Shown here piece by piece: positions 14,148 through 24,714 of a stretch of DNA of 64,000 nucleotides. Position 1 is the first letter of the stretch, and every line of letters begins with the position of its first letter. A model generated the notes under the pieces. That model was not told the origin of the DNA and searched no databases. It saw only the letters and a list, made by a program, of their open reading frames with translations. Origin of the DNA: Rotaria sp. Silwood1. Taxonomy: Eukaryota > Rotifera > Eurotatoria > Philodinida > Philodinidae. The DNA is taken from positions 2,003,581 to 2,067,580 of the forward strand of contig CAJNOP010000009.1 in the NCBI GenBank assembly GCA_905250075.1, written 5' to 3'. The position numbers were made by a program, and so were the translations under genes.

Positions 14148-15529
14148 TTAAAAGGTCAATGGTTTTCGATTCTGATGGTGTCTTTCGCGGATTCGGTGTC
14201 GACATACATCGGTCATCAATACCGCTGGCAGTCCGATCTGCGGTAGATTCTTTGTTTCAACATGTACACGTTCCGGTGCTACGCCATATTGACCGGCTAG
14301 TGGCAAAAACCAAAACCAATCATCGTCACGAAGAGTCGCAAAAATAAAGTAACAAGCGCCAACGAAATACAAAATATCCGCGTAGGTATACAAATAATTG
14401 GTACTATACAACTCGGGTTCAACATTAATTTGAATGTTGTAGACTAGGTACATGATCGAGCTAATGATCGTACAGGAAAATGCGATAACATCAGGATCAT
14501 CGAGAGTAAAGCCACGACCCAGTGTCCGAGTGTATGTCATGTACCAAGACATGATCCTAAAAAAGAGAACGTCTCAGATGTGGTTTGTACTCAATATTGA
14601 TCACCATTCTGTTCATTCTCCCAATATATTCTATTTCTTTTTATGAATTTACAATTTGAAGAATAGAAAACTCTAATTAAGGATGCGTCTGTTGCTTTCA
14701 TTTTACTAGCATTACTACTCATCCGATTATATACGCACCAACCGAACGATGCAAACAATTCAACAATCGCTGCTGCTAATTCAATTTTGTGTACTGCTAA
14801 TGTATAGTAACCACCTAGCGTATCCTGTTTTGAATACCAACTTGCTGACCAGAGATACAATCCAGCTTCAATATGATTTAGATATTCAGGTATCATAATA
14901 ATATCCAGCCACGATCGACCAGTCCAAGACCACCAGTAAAGAAAAGCTGAAATAAGATGGACAATAGCAAACCCTGAAAAAATAGAATTCATATTACAAA
15001 ACGACCAACATAATAGTAGGAAAAAATAATGCCTGAACTTTTGTTCTGTCCAAAAGATCAGTAATAAGCTACTGAATTATTTTTCCAATCAAGTCCAAAA
15101 TTTCTTTGTAAAAATAGCAAAACAATCTTTGCTCTTGGTTGAAGAATCTGTGAACTAACCTAGGAACAGTCGATTCGCTAATGGAGTGTCACCCACCGGT
15201 TGATCAAGGATTGCCATCATAGATGTGACGCTCGTATCGGTTTCATTCAAAGACAAACTCTCTACTGATTCATTCACCTGAGGATTAAAATCAACAATTA
15301 GAATACCAATTGCATAACCCAAATAGACTAAATTAGCCAACATATATCGATTATGGAGTGTCTTTCGTAGACAAATAGGGGCTCTAGTACGAATTTGTTT
15401 CCATTGTAGTGCTTTCCAAATTGATTTGAACGCTTCTTCCTCGTAGATAGACGTTATGAGATCATCTGTTTCAATGTCATGTGATTCATATGTGTTCACG
15501 TTTACGTCGTTGTTAGTCTGCATATTCAT
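14148..15529 (-). CDS. Unrecognised multi-pass membrane protein, tandem copy A (337 aa, 3 exons)
   Basis: Exons 15529-15160, 14973-14739 and 14556-14148 join in frame to 337 residues. The N-terminus is hydrophilic and acidic (E-E-E-A-F-K-S-I-W). It is followed by about six hydrophobic segments: one in exon 1 (Y-M-L-A-N-L-V-Y-L-G-Y-A-I-G), three in exon 2 (G-F-A-I-V-H-L-I-S-A-F-L-Y-W-W; H-I-E-A-G-L-Y-L-W; I-E-L-A-A-A-I-V-E-L) and two or three in exon 3 (I-A-F-S-C-T-I-I-S-S; I-L-Y-F-V-G-A-C-Y). The loop after the first segment carries N-E-S and N-E-T sequons and is therefore probably extracellular or lumenal. I do not recognise the family. The donor of intron 2 is GTGCGT, weaker than the GTGAGT in copy B. 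Copy B at 18.3-20.0 kb has the same exon structure and exactly equal lengths for exons 1 and 2, so the gene model is well supported. Confidence 0.82.
14470..14703 (-). repeat. Near-identical tract shared with copy B (copy A side)
   Basis: These 234 bp match 18592-18825 with a single visible difference (14580 versus 18702). They cover the first 87 bp of exon 3 and 147 bp of intron 2. The flanking exon sequence differs at many positions, including just before 14470. Confidence 0.85.
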
Positions 15530-17000
15530 TCAAACTAAATTATACTTAAACATGGCGATGGCGTACATTATATATTCTACCTATATAACGAAGAGAGAAG
15601 GATTTATTTTTCATTTTTAGATATTATTTTCGGTTCTGTGCTACTCATTCCTAACGGACGCACGTGGAAGGTTCTTTTTATACAAAATAAAACACGTATT
15701 TTGTACGTGATTTTGAGTCATGTCACAGTGGGGAACTGTAGTATAAACAGAAGAAATACAACCGATGGACTAACACGAGTCATTTTTTCATTTTTTTAAT
15801 TTTGTAATAGCTAAAATAACCTCGTCATTAGTCATGCCTATCTCTGAATTACTAAAGACACTGCGTAAGGCTCCTATGTTACCATTACAGTGCTTTTGCG
15901 AAACATGATTAACAATGAGCGTTGAAGTATATGGCAAGAATATTGAATCCATTTCTTTCCACTTGTTTCATAAAACCATAACAAAGATGTTGACACGTCT
16001 GTTACAGTATGTAACGGTCTAATGGATTTCTTGACATGGCCTGTCAAATATATGTTTAGAGTTTTTACAATGGTTACAGTAACTTCATCGTGTTTAATAT
16101 TTCAAATCCGTAGCGACAGTGGTGAAAAAAATCTTTTTCACTATTTAATTGCCTAAGTTTCCACTCCATTAGTACCCATCGATGGATTAAAACAAAAGAT
16201 ATGATATAAATAATATAAAATGAAAATAAATATATGACAAATTCTCATGATGGACAATGATTTCCTTTTGTTTCGATTCTAGAACTTGATGTTAAAGGGA
16301 GTTTATCAAATCTACGAAGCGTATCTTGATGAATATGCACTTGATGGAGATATTCTGGTGCATATGTATTTATAAAAATAGTCATTAATATCACTAAAAA
16401 TGATCGGATATGTGAATAAAACTGCAAAAAAGATTAGTTTTTTTTTGTAGTGGCTAAGCTGTGTCTGTATTTACAATTTGATGATTTCTTTCCTCTAAAA
16501 GCTTTAGAAAATTTCAAACTAATTTCACCATAGTTTTCAAGAATTATCCCTTCGAACCAATTTCAGATGAGTAGAATTCTTAATGTGAATGTGAAGATGA
16601 AAAACACAGAAGAAGTATTTGTTATTGTAGCAGCGTTTTTCGATGTTCTCAAAAAAAGGAAAATTGGAATGCAGAATAAATGATGTTAGTTAAATTGTTC
16701 AAGAAACAAACTTAAAATAACATAATTTTCATAAAAATAACATTGTTTAATAACTGTTCGTTTTCATTGTCTTAGCGTTTGACACTTGAAAATCAATATT
16801 TGATGACTCGAAGTATGATTGAATCCGAACGAGTAAAAAGACGTTTGAAAATATCAGTTAAATTTATTGTGTATTCAAATTTATTTGATAAAAATTCAAG
16901 ACAATTTCTCACGTTTTTTGTTACTCCATTCGAGAGATTCTGCTGAAAGTTCTCCTAAAACTACACCATTATTCGAATCTATCAATTTTCTTGAATGAAA
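15530..17000. other. 5' flank of copy A with conserved block
   Basis: A block at about 15650-15760 is recognisably shared with the 5' flank of copy B (about 20140-20240), including (A/G)CGCAC(A/G)TGGAAGGTT. It is the best candidate for a promoter or 5' UTR of this gene pair. Between 16245 and about 16420 on the minus strand lies an exon-like segment, described separately. Confidence 0.45.
16245..16421 (-). CDS. Possible terminal exon of a small secreted peptide
   Basis: On the minus strand a good acceptor (T-rich tract then GCAG) precedes a frame that runs to a stop at 16245. It encodes a hydrophobic stretch (F-L-V-I-L-M-T-I-F-I-N) and then a polar tail ending N-H-C-P-S, which would suit a signal peptide followed by a short secreted chain. 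There is no ATG at the exon start, so a short 5' exon would be needed; I could not place one with confidence. No counterpart was noticed upstream of copy B. Confidence 0.25.
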   Translation of the reverse strand, partial: FYSHIRSFLVILMTIFINTYAPEYLHQVHIHQDTLRRFDKLPLTSSSRIETKGNHCPS

Positions 17001-17039
17001 GATAACATCATAAACATTCATGAAATAATCAATCCGTTT

Positions 17040-17620
17040 TTAATTAGCTGTGAGTATTTTGAATCTTAGTATTAATTGTTTGAATTTTGATACATCTATC
17101 GATCAGATTAATGAGACAGCTCGTCGCGATGACTCAACTGCTTAAGTACCCCTTGATATTGCAAAGGAGCACTAGCCAATGATTAATGAAGAATTTCGTA
17201 TGATATATAATTGAGCCGAATTTTTCCTGTGAATTCTTTCAAGATTGATATTGTGAGTTGTTGAATGAGTTCTTGATGGTCTTTGTTTAGTTCCATAAAT
17301 GTATCAATATGTAATTGTAATAAAGTGATGATCACCTGTGTATAATGTCTCACATGTAAGGATTAACACAAGTGTCATACTTATTGTTATGCATAAATAA
17401 TTTCTCATGATCGTCGATAAGTTGATTATATAACTCAAGGGTTTTGTTGCTATATGATTGATATTGACATAATGCGAATCTAAAATTTTCCTAGGACCTT
17501 TTCAGTCCTTCTGTTGTGAATCGTACATTAAACATTCAATTCTTCAGAAATCCGATTTAAACATACGAATTTTCAAATCTTTCAAGGTGTTCTTTATTTT
17601 CACTCGAATAATTATTACAT
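17040..17620 (-). pseudogene. Decayed coding sequence upstream of copy A
   Basis: Read on the minus strand, this stretch contains short coding-like runs broken by stops and frame shifts, for example Y-N-Q-L-I-D-D-H-E-K-L-F and E-L-N-K-D-H-Q-E-L-I-Q-Q-L. The character is helical, Q/E/L-rich and possibly coiled-coil. The same sequence, differently broken, occurs upstream of copy B at about 20500-21180. The parent gene is unknown. Because both copies are damaged in partly different ways, decay probably continued after the duplication. Confidence 0.5.
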
Positions 17621-18251
17621 TGTTATTTTAAAATATCAGATTATTTTCGTTTAAATCTATTTCTACTAGTTCGAACCTTTGATCGACAAAAAATACTAAG
17701 TTTTGAGTGTGGATGTTGTTGTTGATTTAGATACGGATACGAGTGTTACGTATGGCATTGGAGCAAAGAGTAGATTAGTATTGACACCTTACATATACAT
17801 GCACACCCTATGCGCCAACATTCTTAGCCACACAATACATATTCACACGAATACCCACGGAGAGCTCATATTCCCAAACCATCGACATACTATACCTCTA
17901 GACATCGGTTTTTCAACTTAAATTCAGTAGAAATTATGAAACTATTCGTTTGAATCTTGAATTCATCATAGCATACTAAATACGAAAAATTCTTCTTCAC
18001 GAAATGGATAAACGCTATAGAGAATGACATAAGAATTACTAATCTGAATACAGCTAGTGCTCTCTCCAGTTACAGAGCCAAAGCACATTGCTAAATTGAG
18101 ATTTATTTGAAAAACAATCGTCCTTCAAGTGCTTTCTCATAACCAACGATTTACATAATTCAATACTGTTCTTTCATACTTCTTGGAACGAATTTCATGC
18201 AGACAAATTTATTTTCATCAGGTTCCATCACAATCACCATGGAAATGTTCT

Positions 18252-20013
18252 TTAAAAATATGATACGGCGACATGGTGAATAGTTTCTAATTCTGTAGAT
18301 TCCACCTTTTGTATTCGACGGCGACATGCATCAGTTATCAATACCACCGGTTTACCGAACTGTGGTAGATTCTTTGTTTCTACATGTATCCGTCCAGCAG
18401 CTACACCATATTGACCTGCCAGCGGCAAAAACCAAAACCAATGATCATCACGTAGAGTCGCAAAAATATAATAACAAGCACCAACGAAATATACGATGTC
18501 AGCATAAGTATATAAATAGTTGGTACCATACAAGTCTGGTTCAATATTGATCTGAATATTATAGACTAAGTAGATGATCGAGCTGATGGTGGTACAGGAA
18601 AATGCGATAACATCAGGATCATCGAGAGTAAAGCCACGACCCAGTGTCCGAGTGTATGTCATGTACCAAGACATGATCCTAAAAAAGAGAACGTCTCAGA
18701 TATGGTTTGTACTCAATATTGATCACCATTCTGTTCATTCTCCCAATATATTCTATTTCTTTTTATGAATTTACAATTTGAAGAATAGAAAACTCTAATT
18801 AAGGATGCGTCTGTTGCTTTCATTTGAAAAATATAGAATTGAGCTTTGCAACGAATGCTTTTTGACGAATTTGCATCCACAATATCCTCTTCCTTTCAGT
18901 GAAGATATGTCACTCGAACTCTAACTGCTATTCTCGGTTATCAGTGACTCATCTTTCAGGAAGTATACGGCTACCTAAGTAGTATCTCATCACGTCACAA
19001 ATCAGCTTTATCGTTCGAAAAAATGCGATGGTATTATTTTGAAGGAAAGCATTGCGGACCGTTAAACTGTCGTGGATTGAATGTGTTTAGTCAGATTATC
19101 ATACGATGTGATAATAATGATTACTATTCATCCATTATATACTCACCAGCCGAACGATGCAAACAATTCAACAATTGCTGCCGCCAACTCAATTTTGTGC
19201 ACTGCCAATGTATAGTAACCACCCAACATGTCTTCTCTTGGATACCAGATTGCTGACCAAAGATACAATCCAGCTTCAATATGATTTAGATATTCAGGTA
19301 TCATAATAACGTCTAGCCACGACCGACCAGCCCAAGCCCACCAGTAAAGAAACGCTGAGATAAGATGGACAATGGCAAAACCTGAAAAGATAGTATCCAT
19401 GTTACAAAATGACCGATATGACAGTAGAAAAAAGTTATGCTTGAGCTTTTGTTCGATCCAAAAGATCGGTGATAATCTATTAAATTCATTTTTTTCCGAT
19501 GATCAAGGTTTTTTTACAAAAAGAGCCCGACGAATCTTTGTAGTTCTAATTAATTTTTGTAGAAAATTTATTGGAAAAGTGGTATTTTTTTTCGTTTTCT
19601 ACTGAATAAAATATTCTGATGATCGAACAGCTTTTGAACCAACCTAGGTACAATCGATTCACCAATGGATTGCTGATCACTACTTGGTCAAGTGTCGACA
19701 TCACAGGTGTGGTAGTCGCATCGCTTTCATTCAAAGATTCACTCTCTGTGGATCCATTCACTTGAGGATCGAAATCAATGATCAGAATACCAATAGCATA
19801 ACCAAGATAGACTAAATTAGCCAACATATAACGACTACGAACAGTCTTTCGTAGACAGACGGGAACTCGAGTACGAATTTGTTTCCAGTGTAATGCTTCC
19901 CAAATTGAGTTGAATGCTTCTTCCTCATAAAAAGGCGCTGTGAGATCGTCTGTTTCTACATTACGGGACTCATATGTGTTATTATTTACATTGCCAACCG
20001 TCTGCATATTCAT
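18252..20013 (-). CDS. Unrecognised multi-pass membrane protein, tandem copy B (343 aa, 3 exons)
   Basis: Exons 20013-19644, 19381-19147 and 18678-18252 join in frame to 343 residues. The protein is collinear with copy A and most hydrophobic segments are nearly unchanged (for example Y-M-L-A-N-L-V-Y-L-G-Y-A-I-G-I-L-I). Differences cluster in the N-terminal polar region, the sequon-bearing loop and the extreme C-terminus, where the last 25-30 residues are unrelated in sequence. Intron 2 is 468 bp against 182 bp in copy A because of an extra block of about 300 bp (roughly 18826-19130). The donor of intron 2 is a strong GTGAGT. A minus-strand poly(A) signal (TTTATT on the plus strand) is at 18208-18213, placed much as in copy A. 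Both copies look intact. Function unknown. Confidence 0.82.
18592..18825 (-). repeat. Near-identical tract shared with copy A (copy B side)
   Basis: Partner of 14470-14703, at a constant offset of 4122 bp. The match ends abruptly at 18826, where the extra intron block of copy B begins. Confidence 0.85.
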
Positions 20014-20499
20014 ACAAACTAAATTATACTTACAACGACAACAACAAACAACATATACCTACCTGTGCACTGGGAGTAGGAGGAGGAAAAGGAGAAGGCG
20101 TTTGGTCATGTTTAGACACTTCTCTGTTCTGTATTTATGATTCCCAACGAACGCACATGGAAGGTTGTTGATATACAGAACAGAATAGATCTTGTGTACG
20201 TTCTTTCGAATCATGCTGCAGTAGAGTAGATTAGTATAAGCAAAGAAACATGATAGAAGGGAAATACAGCAGTAGTATTCTATTACTTTTTTTTCTTTGT
20301 TGCAGTATATTTTACTCTTGTATGTGCTTTTCTGTTTTTCTTTTACTTTTAAATAGTTTTTTCGTCACCGTTCCACCATAAGAATAAGATAACATTTTTC
20401 GAGACTGTCTAGAAAAGCAAAACCGGAGAAAGAAGAAAAAAATGTGAGGTTAACTGTTCAAGAAAAAAAGTGAAAATGAATGATTAGATTATGAATAGC

Positions 20500-21180
20500 C
20501 ATAGACTAGTCAATTCATTTTTGATTAACCATGAGTATCTTAAGTTTGAATGCTAATTTTCTCAATTTTGATGCATCTATTGATCGTACTGATAAGACAG
20601 TACTATGAATAATCGAGTAATGTTCAATCATTTGCTTAAGGGTTTCTTGATATTATAAAGGGATAGCAGGCAATAATAAATGAAGAATTTGGTATGACAA
20701 AAATTTTCAATGCTAAACACTGATAGCACTGCATAACATCTACTACTGTTCGTGGGTCTGATTTGTATTGATCTATATTGAATACAATTTTTCCTTTGAT
20801 TTTCTTTAAGATTGATATTTTGGGTTGTTGAATAATTTCTTGATATTCTTTTGCTTAGTTCTATAAATGTATTGATATGTAATTGTACAGAAATGATGAT
20901 CATTTGTGGATAAGGATTCACATGTAAGGATCAACACGAGCTCCATAATTATTTTGATGTTTACAAAAACTTTTCATGATCACCGATCAATTGATTATAC
21001 AAGTCAAGGATAATTTTTGTTATATGATCAATATTGAAATGATCTACATCCTCTCAGTCTTTCTACTGCGAATCGTATATTAACTAGTCAGCTACTTTCA
21101 AATTGGACTCTAACGTATGAACTTTCAAATGTTTCAAGCTGTTATTAATTCTTACTCGAACAGTATATACTACGTTTTTA
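20500..21180 (-). pseudogene. Decayed coding sequence upstream of copy B
   Basis: Homologous to 17040-17620. On the minus strand it includes a 97-codon open frame (20921-20628) that starts in the homologous region and then shifts frame relative to the copy A version. Both versions share runs such as I-I-I-T/S and H-I-D/N-T-F-M/I-E-L. It marks the upstream end of the tandem duplication unit. Confidence 0.5.
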
Positions 21181-21189
21181 TATGCGAAT

Positions 21190-22080
21190 TTCAGATTATA
21201 TTCTTCCAATGTATTTTTCTAATGGTTCGAACCTTTGAGGAATCTTTGATGTGTATCAAAAATTTTTACTTCACTGGAAAGTGGCCTTTTTCAAATTCGT
21301 CCTACTGTCATAAAGCTAGTTCTTCTAGATTTGAAAATGAACGACTGAAGGTTTCAGGAATTAACTAGAAGCATCTCTTTGACAACACAGCGAAAAATCA
21401 GACAATCGATGGGTGTGTGATATTAATGAGATGCTGACCGTTTCTAGATTTTCAAGAAAACCCATTCGAAAGCAAATTTTTTACGCTCCTTTAGGGTTTT
21501 CCAGTAATCGATGAGTATTTTTACGAGCAGAGCTTCATGCTCTACGAATCCTAGAAGTTTTATCGAAATCAGAGATGGTGGCCGTAGACACGGTGTCGAC
21601 ATCATGGAATTATTCTGACTTATATTAAATTCTAACAGTGAAATACGTGTGAAATGTCATATAAATCAAAGCAATTATATGAATGTTCGCAGTGAATTAT
21701 TTGCCTGATTTCTTTAAAATAAAAGCACGTCTATTCTGTCTTCAATTTAAAACCTAGTCTGATCATTAATTTCATAGGGGTGCCCTAGTAGTTCGTAATA
21801 CAAACTTATGCTTCTGCCCTAAAAACTTGTCTTGAGTGAAATTCATCATAAAATCGATATTTCGTTAGAAATAAGTAATTAACAGCAACTCTGGCATGAA
21901 AAGTTATCGCTCATGAAAACTCACGTAGTGCATCATTTCTAATGTCAAAATTAATGTTAGACCTGAATGTGTTTCCTGTTAATAGTGACTCTTCACGATG
22001 AAATCAACACGATCTAGTAATTGATCACAATGCGCATGGCACTGAGTGTGGATGTACATGTGGAGGGTAGGCAAGGAGGA
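21190..22080. other. Non-coding stretch between duplication and transposon-rich block
   Basis: No supported gene. I see no further match to the copy A unit beyond about 21.2 kb. Confidence 0.35.
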
Positions 22081-22320
22081 AAAATTCAAAAATTCTGTAT
22101 TTCAGTGCACTTCAGGAGTATGCCAAAGCTATCCTCTACAACTTTTTAGCTTTTTCAAGTCTCCTATCAACGCGTGTCACGAATATATTGTGTTCTATTC
22201 ATTTAATATAAATGTGCCTAACTATGAAGCTCACATACTCCTATGTACCTCACTGATGCTCCGATCTTGCCGTGCGATGACCTATTTGGACTTTATTGTC
22301 AGAGAGACTGATATGAAATG
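22080..22320. mobile_element. Degenerate partial copy of the foldback element at 24.7-25.1 kb
   Basis: The motif TAGCTTTTTCAAGTCTCCTA near 22149 matches the left arm of the palindrome near 24808. Another segment near 22286 (TTTGGACTTTATTGTCAG) matches the reverse complement of that element near 24890. It appears to be an older relative of the same family. Confidence 0.5.
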
Positions 22321-22785
22321 AGCTCAAACTAACATGATTGTGACACACATGAATAGGGTATAGGTGTAGATGTTTTCTTCACCTAAATCGACATCTACGC
22401 CTACTTTCGTTTCTTCCCTGTGTTGTAAATAAATTTGTTGACTGTATTCGATACTAGTCGGAAGCGTTTAGAGAAGAAAAAATAAAGAATTTTAGACCGC
22501 CGACATATCACACTGTTTATCAAGAGTTACTGTAGTTCTTCACATGCATTTCAGTACTGTTTGAAACTCCACACATCACACGAAAAGACGCATTTCTGCT
22601 GAATAATTTTATTTGATTCATAGCAAAAAAGTAAAAGCATGTGTATTTTAGAGAGCATGAGTTCGTGCAATGCTTTAAGTCTTATTTTGATTACGATCAA
22701 CGGATTGTCGGGTACGTTAGCCCAATGTGCACTTATGGATTGTACTCAGTCAGTTCTACCATAAGTTCTCCGCCCCATATACGCA

Positions 22786-23444
22786 TAGGGATGTGCAGTT
22801 TCGGTGAAAACAGTGAATTACTGACAGTGACACACTGACACTGAGCGCACTGTCTGCAGTGACGCACTGACACTGAACGAACTGTCCGCAGTGACGCACT
22901 GTCACTGAGCGAACTGTCTGCAGTGAGGCACTGACACTGAACGAACTGTCCGCAGTGACACACTGACGCTGAGCGCACTGACTGCAGTGAAACACTGTCA
23001 CTCAGCGCACTGTCTGCAGTGATACACTGATACTGACCGCACTGCCTTCAGTGACATACTGACACTGAGTGCACTGGAGCAGTGACCACACTGGCACTGC
23101 CTACCACTGGAGCGTTGAAAACACTGGAGCACCGACGTTTATTGATGTAGATAAGTCTGGCATATCAGTAAACGTCGGTGCTCCAGTGTCTTCAACGCTC
23201 CAGTGGTACGCAGTGTCAGTGTGTCACTGCAGTCAGTGCGCTTAGTGTCAGTATGTCACTGAAGACAGTGCGGTCAGTGTATCACTGCAGACAGTGCACT
23301 CAGTCTCAGTGTGTCACCGCAGACAGTTCGCTCAGTGACAGTGCCTCACTGCAGACAGTGCGCTCAGTGTCAGTGCCGTCACCGTATCGGTGAACGCCAG
23401 TGTGATTTTATCGGTGGTCAGTATACTGATACTGCGCGTCCCTA
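22786..23444. mobile_element. Non-autonomous hAT-like transposon (659 bp) with subterminal repeats
   Basis: The element is flanked by perfect 8-bp direct repeats TATACGCA at 22778-22785 and 23445-23452. It begins TAGGGATGTGCAGT and ends, in reverse complement, TAGGGACGCGCAGT. An 8-bp target duplication with TA/CAGGG termini is the hallmark of hAT elements. Inside, both halves carry many copies of a roughly 35-38 bp unit built from CACTGACACTGAGCGCACTG and TCTGCAGTGA, in opposite orientation in the two halves, so the element can fold on itself. A central spacer holds the inverted motif ACGTTTA. There is no transposase, so movement would need an enzyme in trans. Open frames within it are artefacts of the repeats. 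Confidence 0.9.
22830..23375. repeat. Inverted arrays of a ~37-bp subterminal repeat inside the hAT element
   Basis: About six to eight degenerate units on each side of a centre near 23140. Left-half units read C-A-C-T-G-A-C then T-G-A-G-C-G-C-A-C-T-G; right-half units are the reverse complement. Each unit also contains the self-complementary core CTGCAG. In hAT elements, subterminal repeats are known to be transposase binding sites. Confidence 0.8.
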
Positions 23445-24035
23445 TATACGCAGTATGCCACCTGTTGCGCGTACTCCCACTTCAATGAAATGTGTTCCAG
23501 GTTTTAATAAGACTAAATCTGACTTAGAACAAACACCACTGATCCATGAACTTGATCCAGTGTAAAACAAAGTTCCACCTCTAAAATCTAACTCATTAAT
23601 ATCCTTAGCTAAATCAGAAGCCATGGCATGGCATTGATCATTGTTGGGCAATAGTAAGTTCGAGACTAGAACATAATTATTGACTAGGACTCGTGTCACA
23701 GCAACCGTCCAAGTCTTCTCGAGTTGGCATGATCCTTGAAAACGGATGTTGTAAACCATTGGGACTCTATGATCCACAGCTAAACTGAGACCAGGAAGCT
23801 TGGTAAAGACATTAGACACTGAAGTCACATCGAATATATTTGGATCTTGGTATCACATATGAAAATATCGAGGCCGTTCTGACTTTGGTTCCAGCGAACT
23901 GCTTCTCTATCGGAGGATCGGAATTTCTACACTGTCATAGCCACGAATTTTTGTATTTGATCCACTTACGTGTGAAAATAAGATGATAGTGAAAGCCACG
24001 AAAAGTAGAAGCTTTTTGAGCTGGCAAAGTTGCAT

Positions 24036-24714
24036 ATGAAGCTTCTGAAAAATAAGCAACGGGTAGACGAACGCGAACTTTATATAGGGATAGATGAAAA
24101 CAAGTAAATAACTACAATCTTCCACTCAAACGATTTTCTAGTGCTTGAGTGACTCAAGTGACCCCTGTATCGATCATCGACGATTTCTTCATTGAATATG
24201 ATTTCATTTCTCGCTCGATTTTCCAACTTTCAATAATGCAAATGAGCGACGATAATTCTTACAAACGCCATTTTAATCGCTTCAAAATAATCATCAAATA
24301 ATGTGAAAGAGAAAATATCGAGTACAGACCCTCTAGTCCCCTACCATACGACTTGAAATACAAATCAATCCATTCTTAATGCTCTCATACTGCCAATCTT
24401 TCGTTACTAGTTCTAATGAATTTAATATTAAGAGTAGGTGTGAGTTTTCCGATATTCAAGATTTTTTTCATGTGTTTCAGTATTACTCAGAAGTGAAGTT
24501 TTGTGAACATTCTTGCTGTTCCAGAACAGCGACGAATAGATCAAACTTGACTCTTCTATGAAGTATAAAAAGGAAGTACCGTTGCCTTCCTACTACAAAA
24601 ATTCAAACAGCTGGAAGAGCATTGATCGAAATGATTTATTCTAATCTTGCACTTTTTCATGTCAATTATCGATTGCATGAAAACAGTCCATATAACAAAT
24701 AATCCGAAGTAATG
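24036..24714. other. Promoter side of the disrupted gene and non-coding DNA
   Basis: A TATATAAA-like sequence, read on the minus strand around 24083-24090, lies about 50 bp upstream of the signal-peptide ATG and could be a TATA box. Otherwise no gene is supported. Confidence 0.35.

Larger units (their letters stand above)
22733..24035 (-). pseudogene. Small secreted-protein gene interrupted by a hAT-like insertion
   Basis: The gene runs leftward from an ATG at 24035 that starts a clear signal peptide (L-L-L-F-V-A-F-T-I-I-L-F). A long frame at 23828-23442 follows, with beta-rich composition and two cysteines (G-S-C-Q-L-E-K-T-W; S-G-V-C-S-K-S). Skipping the transposon at 22786-23444 and one copy of its target duplication, the frame continues for 14 more codons to a stop at 22733. 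As it stands, the transposon end itself supplies a TAG stop at 23444-23442 that removes those residues. Between the signal peptide and the main frame there are two in-frame stops. They disappear if two very short introns (about 43 and 38 bp) are spliced out, but these are shorter than other introns here, so older damage is possible. The family is not recognised. Confidence 0.65.

Noticed and set aside
14144-14646. Plus-strand frames opposite copy A exon 3, and the same opposite copy B at 18326-18768
   Set aside because: They are antisense shadows of well-supported spliced minus-strand exons.
17660-17690. GTTCGAACC motif resembling a tRNA B box (also near 21224)
   Set aside because: No A box, cloverleaf stems or CCA context is present; the recurrence is explained by the tandem duplication.
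22733-23565. Cys/Ser/Val-rich repetitive proteins predicted on both strands
   Set aside because: They are translations of the subterminal repeats of the hAT-like element, not genes.
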